This document shows, in pieces, positions 22,083-32,831 of a stretch of DNA of 64,000 nt. The translations under genes and the position numbers were made by a program. Origin of the DNA: Xylona heveae TC161. Taxonomy: Eukaryota; Ascomycota; Xylonomycetes; Xylonales; Xylonaceae. Numbering within the stretch: position 1 is the first letter of the stretch; the number at the start of each line of letters is the position of its first letter. The notes under the pieces were generated by a model that saw only the letters and a program-made list of their open reading frames with translations, was not told where the DNA came from and ran no database searches. The stretch lies in assembly GCF_001619985.1 (NCBI RefSeq), contig NW_017264194.1, positions 682,001 to 746,000 on the forward strand, in the 5' to 3' direction.

Positions 22083-25000
22083 TTAAAGCGAGACTGTACG
22101 ACGCCGTGGCGTCAACGGTTTCTGCGCGTAGCAGATAAACAATTTAAAATTGGTTCCCTCCTCTTCGCATTCTTTCAAGAGTTCCCTATTGTTGAATAGC
22201 GTCCCAGACATGTCCACGTCGCGCGAGATACACGTCTCATAGCAGCGACTATACCACCAGCGTCCGACTTTGGCTACCATTTTTGCAATCCCAACGTCAC
22301 CTTCTTGGGAATGGTCTCGGAGCATATCATCCAGGGAATAATTGGCGCTGTCAAATGAGCCAGCTCGCGAGTCAGCGACTTTGCCTGCTACAGGAACACC
22401 GAGCAGACATCGATTGAGATTCTCAAAGCCTCGCCGACCTAGCATTTTCTGGATGCTGTCGGACGCAGACTTGAGAGACAAGTTTGGATCGGCGGCCTGC
22501 ATTCGTACTTTGAGCGTGCGTACTGCTCGGCGAGCTAGGGATCCCATGTTCATCATATCAATGTCGAACCCACTAAATTCAAGGTAACCACCTGGTCGAA
22601 GAACACGCTTGGCTTCGGAAATGGCGTGGCGAAAGGCGGCCTCAGAGTTGGCGGTTGGAAACCGAATGACAACAGCTGTGAAAAAGCCCCGAGGAAATGG
22701 AAATGGGTTGGCGATATCGGAATGGTAGATTTGGCGATGGTTGTGCGGTGGTGATTGTAGGTCCGATCCATGCTTTGCGTTAGACGCGCTGGTACTGATT
22801 GTGGTTGGGCTGAGATTGTAGACGGTTGCGTTAGGGTACGTCAATGCGCAGTAGAATGACCAGTCGTCGTTTCCCAGCCCGTCTAGAATGAGAAGACGAT
22901 CTTGATTGTTCTGCTTCAGGTCTGCATGGGCTGGACTGAAGAGCACGCGACCGAATGAAAGCCACCTGCTCGTCATCAATGCACCAAATCTCAAATTTGC
23001 AAGGTGTTCAAGCTTCATTGGTTCATCTTTAGCCTTTCTCGCAAACTCAGTATCGTGCTTGCTAGCCTTTGCCAGGGTGTCGGCACCTCCGTTAGATCCG
23101 GATTTGGAGTGGATGGATTTGGAGCTGCTTCGGCTGCGTACAGACACCTCTGAGGGATCGTTTAATGGATCGATATAACTGTTGTTGCGCTCACCATAGC
23201 CCGAAAATAGATCAGTAAAGGACATGGGCGACGAACGCTTTGAATCCAGAGGTGCTCCCTGATCAGGAGCAGGCCCGAGAGAAGTCTCTCCTTTTCTTTG
23301 AGTATTGTCTGCTTTTGATCTAGAGAAGAAAGCGGATTGGGTCTCGTCGCCTAAGAGACACTGTGCAGATCTCTTCCTCTGAAATGAAGATTTGGATTTA
23401 CCGTGTCTGCGCCTATTCGACGCCAGGACATGGTCAATCAGATCATCGTATTCTCCCCAAATCTCATCTTCGGTAGGCGGCTCGTGAGGAAGTGGAGTAA
23501 CAGCGGTGGTCGCTGCCCAACTTGCACCTGAACTGCTAGAGTAAGACACTTCAGAGTCTTTCCGACGCGGAAAGCCAAAGAAATCTGGGGCAGGTAGGGG
23601 ATTTGGGGACGGAGAGGTGGTGAGTGCTAGCTGGCTTTGCGTCGCGGACGAGGCAGGTTTGTTGGGGCTACATGCGGCGGGCAATACGGTGGGCTTGCCT
23701 TCAACTTCGCCATGCGATTGACCCTTCCGGGAGCTTCCAGGTCGGTGCATTTTCAACTGCGCAGGGGTAGCAGGCCGTGGATTGGCCCTAGCAAAAGGTC
23801 GCGAAAATGACTGTGCCGGGAGTGTCCGCTTTCGATCCCGCTTGGAGACCACAGCTGGGATCCGTCCAATTTGCGGGAGGCGACTTGGTCGCGTTCCTAT
23901 GTCACCAGCAGACGGCGCTTCTTTAGGCAGGAGAGAGGGTTGCAAGGTTCGAAATTGTTCCGATGTCGGTCGATGCAGCTGAGAGGGGTCTCTCGCAGAT
24001 GAACCTGGAGTTTGCGGGAACGCAGAGGCTGGAAGGTCTTGGTCCGAGGCTGCTTTGCTCTTATACCAGTGCGATTTCTGGCCCGATTCGCTATGCCCAT
24101 CAGTGTCTGAGAGTATCTCCACCTCATGCATTATATCTTCAAGATCTTCAGTTTCATCTACTTCAACAGCGTCGAACATGGCGTAGTGAGCAATCGGCCG
24201 AGAAGCTAGGTCACGCGCATCTCCCATAGATTCTTCGTCTGTATCTCTTTCTGCGGGCGAAAGATGGGCCCTTTGGAAAAAGCTCCATTTCCGACGCAGT
24301 CGTGGCGCTGGCGATGGTTTCAATGGTCGGAGAAACAGGCCTTCCTTTCCTTCTGGAAACAAAATAGTGGATGGCAAATTCTTATCTTCTCGTGGCAATG
24401 GCCATTTATTAGAGTTAGAGCTGCCTGGAGAAGATGGAGATTGAGAGAAGATATGATTTTTTGCCATACCGCCATGCTCTGGACTGGTGCCATTTGCAAG
24501 TCTCGGCTCTGTGGATGATCCACAAACGGTAAAATCCGGAATGCCAGGTGTCTCTGGTGAGATAAGAGAAGGTTCAGTATCTATACTCATGCTCCGCTGT
24601 GAAGGCACCAGTCCAGGCGTGACGGCCTTATGAGACAGCAATGAGGGCCTTCTACAGACTGTAGGAGCTTCATGAAAAACAGCGGATTGTTTCGATATAT
24701 CAGAAACACTTCGCTGTGAAACAGCACCAAAGCCATCAGCCACTGAGCTTCGTCCACTGTGCCTCAGATGACCAGGCTCCTTTCTTTCAAGAAGCTCGCT
24801 GCCACCTCCTCCACCCGTTATGACAACAGGCGAGAGTCTCTCAAGGAAAAATTCGTCCAGAGGTAGATCTTTTGTGCTGTTCATACTTGACTTACGACTT
24901 GATGTGCTACGAACGACACTGCTAGTATTGCTCTCGGCACTTGTTGAGCGAGTCCAGCTACCGCTGCCGCTTGTTGTGCTTCCACTTCGACCTCGCATCG

Positions 25001-26738
25001 AGTACTTTTTGTAACCTTCATGGCCTGTTCCTGCAACTGGACCTTTCTTTGGGGCCTTTATTGCGTTTGCTGGTCTCTCAGAAACTTTGGAATCACTCTG
25101 CGTTCTTGGCCGTAGGCCAAAAAATCCGAACCTTGATATTGGTTTGTTGCTTGAATCCGTGGATGTAGATCTTCCTCTGTCGGAAATCTGATGCTCATTA
25201 GAAGCTGAAGAAGTGAATTTTTGAGTGGGAGGATGCGTTGGTGCATTTATCGGCCGATTTGCACGCGTAGACATTATGGTTGTTGATGGTGCCGCCTTCG
25301 GCTGACTAGATGAGATATCGGAAATACTCACTGACGCCGAATCGCGCCTAAATATGGAACTCAAGCTAAGTGAGCTTGAAGAAGAGCTCCTACGATGATG
25401 GTTCGAAGACTGGAGCTTTGGTAAATTGCTCTGAATGATAGGTGAGTCCTGCTGCAGGTCAAGCAGCTGGGTTGTCCCGTCCCGACTCGGCCTCGAAGGG
25501 CGTGCGCCCGCCATCAGCGACGCCGACCGCGGTAAGGGGATGCTTTTTGCTAGACCATTCGGGTTTTGAATATTTCCAATTTCACCGTCGGGTATTTCGC
25601 TTCGCTGTTTCATGTATTTAATGGAAGATTTGCGCGGTGGTGGGCTCAAAGACGGCGGAAGAGCGTGCTGCTTCTTGCCTTTGTCGCTGCGGTCACCAGC
25701 CTTTATGGTGGATCCGGAAGAGGATGAGGTCAAGGATTCGCGCAATGATGCAAGGCCTTGTGGATCTAGAAGTGTATTGTCTCGTTCAGGCATGAGTTCC
25801 ACCTTTCTTCTGGTCACTGGCGGTCTACTCCGTGGAGGACTGGCCCTTGTTCTAGTGGTTGAGCCTTTGAGCGGCATGATTATGCTTGGGGAATAGGATG
25901 AAATTGACGTTGGCGTCGAAGTCCGACTGAAAGGTCCTGGTGAATCGGAATACCTCGTGGAAGGGCTTGCAGAGAGAGCATGTATTGAGGACGCTGGGGG
26001 TGGAGCCGGCGAACCAAACCTTGTAGTATTATTCAAATCCCAGAAATAAGATGGCTGAGAAGTTGCATTGGCGTCAGGACTCAATGAAAGCAGCGTCTCA
26101 GTCGTCGTCGAGGGAGGCTGTGGTTCGGAAGATGACGTCGAAGTGATGTCTGCAACTGGCGAAAACGTTCGAGCGGGACGAAGTAGGGAGTCAGAGCGTG
26201 TTGGATACATTGGACTTGTAGTGAGATTTTTTGGCGTTGCATTCCGTCTGTCCGTTCTTGCTACTGCTTGATTCACCATCGATGGCTTTCGCCGCAAGCC
26301 CTTCGATGGGGCGTTGCGGTCCATGGTGTCGGACTCAGAAACCCCGCCAGCATTTCCCCTGCTCTCTGGCTTAAGAATGCCGAGACCAAATCGTGAAGAG
26401 GCTGCAGAGGTCGATGCATTTCCTGATGAAACGATAGGGTTTGTTTCCCTTTTCACAGGAGTAGTTGACGCCAAAGAATCTCTGCTCAAGTATGCAGGCT
26501 TCAGCATCGAGACTCTTCGAATCTGCTTCTCATGGGATGGTTTCCTTGCATTTGGTATCGCGATGTGGCTGGCGGTGGGCACGGAGACTTGTGTTCCAGG
26601 TTTAGAGGACGAAGAGATGGCAGAGTCTGCCATACCAGCATTGGGTGTGGTCTTGATTCTGAGCATTGGGTGTGGCCTCGTTACTTTTGAACGTGAATCA
26701 AAATCCGAAGGGAGGGCGGCCATTTTGGATGATCGCAT
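22083..26738 (-). CDS. Large Ser/Pro-rich protein with C-terminal SAM methyltransferase-like domain
   Basis: Uninterrupted frame of 1,551 residues with no intron. About the first 1,200 residues are Ser/Thr/Pro/Arg-rich and look disordered, with many basic phospho-site-like RRSSS and SRKSS clusters. Residues about 1240-1530 resemble a class I methyltransferase: LLILDGLGNDDWSFYCAL in the motif I place, TVYNLSPT as the strand-2 region, FPFPRGFFTAVVIRF as motif IV-like, and AKRVLRPGGYLEFSGFDID as the motif VI/post-motif strand typical of Methyltransf_11 proteins. The glycine-rich SAM loop is weaker than the usual ExGxGxG, so activity is uncertain. No substrate can be named. First ATG at 26738 is used; a second Met lies five codons later. 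A regulatory N-terminus plus enzyme or pseudoenzyme tail is the best description. Confidence 0.85.
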   Translation of the reverse strand: MRSSKMAALPSDFDSRSKVTRPHPMLRIKTTPNAGMADSAISSSSKPGTQVSVPTASHIAIPNARKPSHEKQIRRVSMLKPAYLSRDSLASTTPVKRETNPIVSSGNASTSAASSRFGLGILKPESRGNAGGVSESDTMDRNAPSKGLRRKPSMVNQAVARTDRRNATPKNLTTSPMYPTRSDSLLRPARTFSPVADITSTSSSEPQPPSTTTETLLSLSPDANATSQPSYFWDLNNTTRFGSPAPPPASSIHALSASPSTRYSDSPGPFSRTSTPTSISSYSPSIIMPLKGSTTRTRASPPRSRPPVTRRKVELMPERDNTLLDPQGLASLRESLTSSSSGSTIKAGDRSDKGKKQHALPPSLSPPPRKSSIKYMKQRSEIPDGEIGNIQNPNGLAKSIPLPRSASLMAGARPSRPSRDGTTQLLDLQQDSPIIQSNLPKLQSSNHHRRSSSSSSLSLSSIFRRDSASVSISDISSSQPKAAPSTTIMSTRANRPINAPTHPPTQKFTSSASNEHQISDRGRSTSTDSSNKPISRFGFFGLRPRTQSDSKVSERPANAIKAPKKGPVAGTGHEGYKKYSMRGRSGSTTSGSGSWTRSTSAESNTSSVVRSTSSRKSSMNSTKDLPLDEFFLERLSPVVITGGGGGSELLERKEPGHLRHSGRSSVADGFGAVSQRSVSDISKQSAVFHEAPTVCRRPSLLSHKAVTPGLVPSQRSMSIDTEPSLISPETPGIPDFTVCGSSTEPRLANGTSPEHGGMAKNHIFSQSPSSPGSSNSNKWPLPREDKNLPSTILFPEGKEGLFLRPLKPSPAPRLRRKWSFFQRAHLSPAERDTDEESMGDARDLASRPIAHYAMFDAVEVDETEDLEDIMHEVEILSDTDGHSESGQKSHWYKSKAASDQDLPASAFPQTPGSSARDPSQLHRPTSEQFRTLQPSLLPKEAPSAGDIGTRPSRLPQIGRIPAVVSKRDRKRTLPAQSFSRPFARANPRPATPAQLKMHRPGSSRKGQSHGEVEGKPTVLPAACSPNKPASSATQSQLALTTSPSPNPLPAPDFFGFPRRKDSEVSYSSSSGASWAATTAVTPLPHEPPTEDEIWGEYDDLIDHVLASNRRRHGKSKSSFQRKRSAQCLLGDETQSAFFSRSKADNTQRKGETSLGPAPDQGAPLDSKRSSPMSFTDLFSGYGERNNSYIDPLNDPSEVSVRSRSSSKSIHSKSGSNGGADTLAKASKHDTEFARKAKDEPMKLEHLANLRFGALMTSRWLSFGRVLFSPAHADLKQNNQDRLLILDGLGNDDWSFYCALTYPNATVYNLSPTTISTSASNAKHGSDLQSPPHNHRQIYHSDIANPFPFPRGFFTAVVIRFPTANSEAAFRHAISEAKRVLRPGGYLEFSGFDIDMMNMGSLARRAVRTLKVRMQAADPNLSLKSASDSIQKMLGRRGFENLNRCLLGVPVAGKVADSRAGSFDSANYSLDDMLRDHSQEGDVGIAKMVAKVGRWWYSRCYETCISRDVDMSGTLFNNRELLKECEEEGTNFKLFICYAQKPLTPRRRTVSL

Positions 26739-29700
26739 AGTATCAGAAAAGGCTCTCAGTGGTGAATAAGTTGATATATTGTGCTTGCTTCTTGACCACT
26801 TGTATGGAGGAAATATTCATCAAAACATCCTCAACTTGTGCAAAGGGCATGCCGCCAAGCGTTGAACGGAAGTCGCAAACTCTAGACTCGCTCAAATGCA
26901 GTTTAGAGAAGTCGTTCCCTAGGTATTGAACGGGCTACCTGTCCAGGAAAATTGAGATTCTTTTGACTGGCAAAGCTTCCGATCCAGAAACTGTCACGGA
27001 GGTCATGTAGATATGTCGTTTATACTGATATCCAGTGATGTGTGGCGAATTTGTCGTGGAAAATGGAAATTACAATACCAGGGTCCTCTTCTAGATTATC
27101 GAGAAAGAAATCGGCCAGCGATATTTTGATCCAAAGAAAAATAAAAATTTGCGTAGGATTCAGGTTTAAGGAGCGCTCGAAAAGTGTTTGTGGAACAAGA
27201 GACGGTTTAAACCGAATGTCTTAGGGGTCGCGGGTCGAAGGTCAGAGGTGGGGGTGTGACGGTGTGTACCAGAAAAAGAACCAAAGCCACTGTTCTTCCG
27301 AGCACCCAGAATTCGAGATTGAAGAATCTCCAATGATGATTCGTCTTTCCACAGCTTTGGCCTCGAGGGAGTCTAAAAAGATACTAAAGCGAATTGACTC
27401 CCAAAGATTATCTAGTTGCCATAGCTAAATCACAGCTTCAAATAGCAGAGAGAGGGACAGAATTGGCTCAAAGGTCACAGAAGCAAGTCCCTCAGCTTTG
27501 GCCGGGGCAGGTCCAGCTTCTGCACGATGGCGGTACCTCGCATCCGGTTGGATACAAATTGAGAAAATAGCGAAATGGCCAAGGAGGCAAAGGGATGACC
27601 TGAGCGGCGAGAGAAAGCGTCGAGAAGCCTCCGCCAGCAGCCCGTTCTATATGATTTGACTGCAGCATACCCAGTCAAATTGGGCATCCAGCAAAAAGTG
27701 AACCCATTCGCGGGCTTCCACGCACTATGCACAGCACCATGAGGTGGCCTGTGCGGCAGTGTTGCTTCGCCTGGATAGAAGTGTGGACAGGGTCTCTTCA
27801 GCCGTCATTGAACGGCTAGAGGCTCTTGCCACCCACTCATTCGTCGGTCGACCGTTGGCCTGTCTTTTCGAGACTGAGAACGTGCCATAGGGACAGGGGT
27901 GGCATAAATCGAGGCGAACAAGAGATGGCCGTGGCGGCTGCAGGCGTGGACTGCCCGACTGAGAGGCTGCGCTTGGCCATCATAAGACGAGGCCGAGCAG
28001 GAGCTACTGAATTATTTTCGGGTCAACTTGCAGCGCGACCACGCGTCAGTCACCCCTCCTCTATAGATGCCGGTTGCATTATCGCGCAGATGAAGCATCA
28101 TTGCAGGCGTGACTCCCTCTTGACTATCCATAGAAAGAAATTCTTTGCTTAACATTGCACTGCATCGGTTTCCTTCCGATTATGGACCGGCTTGATCTGC
28201 GCATGGTGCCACTGCGGTAGAAATGATGCGTTGGTTGCCACAAAAACGTTGCAACGGCCGCAAATATGTACCCTCAATGCGCAGACGGGCATAATGCGGT
28301 GACACAGCCTTTCGGACGCGAGGCGATGCCCATCGGTCAGAGCTTCACCCGCATAGGTTTTGACGTCGCAACGGGACCCTCGGGCAGTCTTGCCATTCTT
28401 CCCTAGCGAGTCCGTCCTAGTTGCTGTGGGGTTGGTTGACAGGCTCGCCTCACCTGGATACACCGAATCATCTTCTCACATGGATCCTGGTCATCAAATT
28501 GGTGTTGGTCATCGTTGGTGGACTCGTCGAGCGTAGAAACCCCACGAACGAATTTGCATATACGTCCATATCACTATTCACGGTGCCTTTCTTTCATCTG
28601 GTGGGGCTGTCCACCAATCGGCTCTCACAAGATTTCATTCATGATTCCATGCGCCATATCTCCGGCACCTTGGCAAACAACGACAAAGCCAGATGCTGCT
28701 TTCCTTTTCTTGTACAGTGAATCGCATGTTCAGCCGGATCCGCATTTTTTGCCGCAAGACGAAGATCCTTTCTGTGTGTGTAAAGCTGAATTATCCAGGT
28801 CCCTCTGCACAGCAGAGGCTATTGCCCTCATCGCTATTTGGTTTGGCTTGCCAACGTCAGCTTGCCACCACTGTGCACTGCTGACTTGTTGCTTTTCGTG
28901 GAGGACGGGGTCCTCAATCATTGACTTGCATAGATGAGGCGATACAAAACATAATTTGGGATTCTAGTCTCCACCGTCAAAGAATGGACGGGTTTCCCGT
29001 TTCGATGAATGTGATTAAGCCATAATTTCCCTCGATCCCTGTCATCATTAGTGCGACACTCTTTGTCCACGGACGCTAAATCGTAGAAATAAGACAGCAC
29101 CATCAAGGAGCAAAAAGTAAACAGGGATTTGTGAGACCTTTGATCGGGGAAGGTGTGGTCCATCGCCAGCCACGAGACAGCTCGACAGGGAACTCTGGAT
29201 GATGATTGGCAAGAGCGGTTTCTGGTTCTCGGTGCCGTTGAAGGTAACGTGACGCTGTGATGGTGTGGTCAAAGGTCGTCCTGGTGTTCTCTACCTTTGG
29301 CCTGCGACGGACAGTCGACTACCTCCCTCTAGGTACGGCCCGCTCTGGAAACTGAAAAGATCTGAAGAGGCGTATATTAGCGCAGAATCTTTTGGATTGG
29401 CCTCAAATAGATTAGGCCGTCCTTGCAAATCAGTTGAAGAAATAACAGAGCTATATTGGCCGATGAATCAAAGGCGAATCTTTTGAAGATGTTTTGCTGA
29501 ATATAAGTAGATGTGATGGAGGAAGATATCTAAGCGCCCGATTTATTTGCAGCCCTTACACAACCCCAGCGGACCAATGTCAAATTGTATGAATGAACTA
29601 ACGATATTGCTAATATATTCCAGTCATACACAACGATTTGTTCAAATTGGGGAACGAAGGCAGGGTCATCTCACCGCTAAAAGACCGGCGGAATTTACAT

Positions 29701-29958
29701 TATTTCTCATGACACATGAGTATCTCTTCTATTCCCAGGAAATACCATTTTGCCAAAGTACTGTTCCATTAATTTAATTTTTAGTGGCTGCAATTGAAGG
29801 GTACTCCAAAAAAACCATAGATTACTCAAATTAGTTTTTGCAAGAAGGGTCGGAGATCTGTAAACATTCCGCAGCGCCAGCAACGAGCTGCAATTTTACT
29901 TAATTTTGAACAAGGCTTTGCCATTTATCAATCTTTCCCCTTCCTCTTTTTTGGATCC
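26739..29958. promoter_or_regulatory. Gene-poor 3.2-kb gap upstream of the methyltransferase-tailed gene
   Basis: The longest non-coding interval in the window. Both flanking genes are on the minus strand, so it should carry the promoter and perhaps a long leader of the 22083-26738 gene. Several frames of 60-140 codons exist on both strands, but none has recognisable motifs, convincing introns or a normal start context. I see no tRNA, transposase or terminal repeats. Confidence 0.45.
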
Positions 29959-30588
29959 TTAATTATCTTTTGTGTTTGACTCCGGTAACTCTATGACGAA
30001 AGGGCTCGATAAGCTATTTTCCATTGCCGGCGGTGTATTGACAGCGCATCTTTCCTGGAAAGGATTTTGCACATGCTCTACTCTTATCGGTGACGAGGAT
30101 TGAACGTAAGAAATTTCTGGCTTAAAGTAGATCGTATCTGTGATCTCCCAATCCATAGCCTCTTGTCCAGGAAATAGAGCATGAATGTTGGACATCAAAG
30201 TTTCCAACGAACCATGAAGAATAAAACACTGGGAGAGAATGTGTCTGATCAGGTAGAGATGTTTTAGATTTTCACGTGGACAATCGCTCCTTGGAGGCAG
30301 ACACGATTCTCGAAAAAGAGAATAGAGCGGCTGAGCAACGGTCTCATTATCTGCTCTGGAGAGTGTTGAAAAATTAGACCGGTAGTTGTTCCGTTGGTCG
30401 GCTATTACATGTTGTCCCCCTCTCCTTCGTCTGGAGTTGGTTCGAGGTCGCCTGTGATTATAATTGCCAGCATTTTGAGGGTAGTGCAAAAGACTGTTCT
30501 CGTGATGCAAGTCTGTTGGACTACCGCCATTTTCAGTCCTCCCAGTCGCAAAGGTGGGCCTCCGGTCGCCAGTAATTCTTCGTGACAT
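29959..30588 (-). CDS. Orphan ORF, possible small basic protein
   Basis: Uninterrupted frame of 209 residues. The N-terminal half is rich in Arg, Asn and His (RRPRTNSRRRRGGQHV), the C-terminal half is more ordinary, with a possible helix around LKHLYLIRHILSQCFILHG. No known domain. It might be lineage-specific or a chance frame; a further spliced exon upstream near 30600-30760 cannot be ruled out. Composition is somewhat AT-richer than the neighbouring genes. Confidence 0.35.
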   Translation of the reverse strand: MSRRITGDRRPTFATGRTENGGSPTDLHHENSLLHYPQNAGNYNHRRPRTNSRRRRGGQHVIADQRNNYRSNFSTLSRADNETVAQPLYSLFRESCLPPRSDCPRENLKHLYLIRHILSQCFILHGSLETLMSNIHALFPGQEAMDWEITDTIYFKPEISYVQSSSPIRVEHVQNPFQERCAVNTPPAMENSLSSPFVIELPESNTKDN

Positions 30589-31022
30589 GTCTTAGACCTG
30601 AAATAAGCTTTAGTCTCAGATAATCCTCGGACAATCTCATTCTTGACCATGACTCCTATCTTGTGACTCTGATTTGGCTTCCTTATAAGAAAGTGAATCA
30701 TATAGCCCTCAGCTCGTTTGCTCTTTCTCGAAAATGGAAGAAGCGGATTCCATATAAATCTCATTGATTCTCGACAAGGTTTTCCGCCTTTTTCAAAAAT
30801 TCAAGCCGATGTGTCTTTAGAACATTGCGGACACATCCAGAGGCTTAAGAAAACATAACATGGAAGAATTCGAGAGTGATCTGACACTGTGGCGCACATA
30901 AAAGATTAAGAACAAGCACAAGGGCGCAAGAGGCACAAACTGCCCACTGTCTCGATTGATTTGATTTCGGCAGGATCCTGGGCTATGTTTGTTCCTAAGA
31001 TGTCTATTGGCACCAACAACGG
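30589..31022. other. Intergenic, 434 bp
   Basis: Between the Acl4-like stop and the orphan ORF, both on the minus strand. An open minus-strand frame crosses part of it (30405-30764) without recognisable motifs. Confidence 0.4.
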
Positions 31023-32831
31023 CTACAACCCTAATGTTTCGAGCGACATGGAGAACTCGCTGCCAACAATACCGTCGCTGAACATTTCCTCAAGTACATC
31101 AACGACTTGTTGTTGTCCGACACTATTCTGGATAGTTCGAAGCAAATCGCTGTTTCCTATGATGAAGGCTGCCACGGCTTCTTTGACCGAGCCTTCGACC
31201 GCGTCTTTCGAAGATCCTGAGCTCCGCGCGACTGCTGCAGCACCTCTGTAGTACGTCTGAGCATTCTTGACAAGAGTCGGACCGTTGCGAATAGCGACAG
31301 CGTAGTGGCTGGGTGCATCCCCCAAGCGACGTCGTAATAACTCGACGTCTCCCCGAGCAATATGGATTTTCGCAGCATTCTCGGCAGAAGGGAGTTTTGA
31401 TGCGGCAGTGAATGATGTCAGAGCCGTGGTAAGGTGCTGCCATCTAACAGCACTCAGTCTGTCAAGGGCTTGCGAATCTAGCGCGTTCGGAGTGGCGATC
31501 AGAGATTCTTGTACCGCGACGTTGAAAGTGACGAGAGCGTCCGCTTTCTCGCAAAGGCCTTCAGGATCTTGCGACAGATCAAGTCCATCAGGGAAGGCAG
31601 AACGTACTTCTCTCTCATACGTTTCAACATCAACACGTCCTGTCCGAAAGCCTGCCTCTGCCAGAGCGCACATGAGGTTGGCACGGGTCAGAGCGACCTC
31701 AGCCACGCGGTCAGTGCTGGTGGCGTAATCTGACACTTTGGTCTGGAATAGATTCGTGGCATACTCTTCTATCCAGGAGAGATTGTTTTCGATTGCCCCA
31801 GAAGCTACCAGTCCGCACAGCGCGGTCAGTGTTTCTAATTGAGCGATGGCGGTGTCGAGGATAGTCTCTGTGGTCACCGGCTCCTCGATGAAAAACCATT
31901 GCTGCTGTTCTGGGCTTTCGGGACCGGACTCGGCCTCCTCTGGCTGTGCACTGCTGGAAGGAGCCTCGACATTCTCACCCTGAGCATCGGCCTCCTGCCC
32001 CTCGGCGATCTGCATCTGTTTTTGGGATTCTGCGAGCTGAAACTCCTGAAGAGTCAAACATCGCTGAAAAAGCTCAATGGCTTCTTCAAGGGCCTTGCCG
32101 GCCTCTGTACGAGCCTCTGCGGATTGCTGCGCACTTTCTGTGAGAGATTCTGCCAAGCTTGTGAGGACCTGTGCAGTGTTGCTAGAGCCCAGCGGGGACT
32201 AGTTAGACTAGATAAAAGTAGACACTTAAATATTGGTGTTTGGGAGACGTACAATAATACATCAGCGTTATCCTGTTTCAATTTAAGAGCATATTGATGT
32301 GAATCCAAAGCAATGCGTAGAAGCTCAATGGTGGGCGTCGGTATTTGAGCAGCTAGGGTAGGGTGTTGGGTAATTTGATATTGCACTCGTGCCCTTTGAA
32401 AATCAGCTTCGTCAACCTCTGACAACATTTCTTGTGCGTTTCTAATAAGCTTGCAACATACTTGTTATAGGCATTATCAAACGAATCAGGAAAGCTTCGA
32501 AGGGCAGTGTCATAATTGTCTATCGCTCGAATAAAAAATCGAGTCGATTTTGCAGCATCACCAGCTCTCCATTTTTCGCCGGCCTCTTCGAATTCGACCC
32601 CAGCTGTTCCTCGTGAGTAAGCGTCGCATGCGAATAACGTCACGGGTGCAATTCAACTGCAGCAAATACCTTCTAAGAATTCATCGGCCGTCTCTGGACC
32701 TTGCTATTACCAGACATTAAACGTCATGATCATTTCTTTCTTCGGAGCTACAATACTATTCATACCTTGACGGCCCTGGGTTTGGCGCCCTTCTTTTTCG
32801 TCTCCTTGACGAATTGCTTGGGTTTGGGCAT
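31023..32831 (-). CDS. ACL4: TPR protein, probably the Rpl4 assembly chaperone Acl4
   Basis: Yeast Acl4 captures nascent ribosomal protein Rpl4 and escorts it to the pre-60S particle. Exons 32831-32766, 32703-32670, 32609-32462, 32393-32253 and 32181-31023 give 515 residues with closed phases. The N-terminus is MPKPKQFVKETKKKGAKPR, then FEEAGEKWRAGDAAKSTRFF opens a TPR-like helical array (EKW..GD.AKS.RFF..AI..Y), continuing with YALKLKQDNADVLFNTAQVL and, towards the end, KIHIARGDVELLRRRLGD. An acidic/Ser-rich insertion (about residues 220-250) makes it longer than the yeast protein (387). The family call is from TPR layout and the N-terminal block; a different fungal TPR family is possible. 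Two exons are very short (34 and 66 nt). Confidence 0.72.

Noticed and set aside
28149-28937. Overlapping 100-140 codon frames in the 3.2-kb gap
   Set aside because: No motifs, no credible splice sites, and composition unlike the neighbouring proteins.
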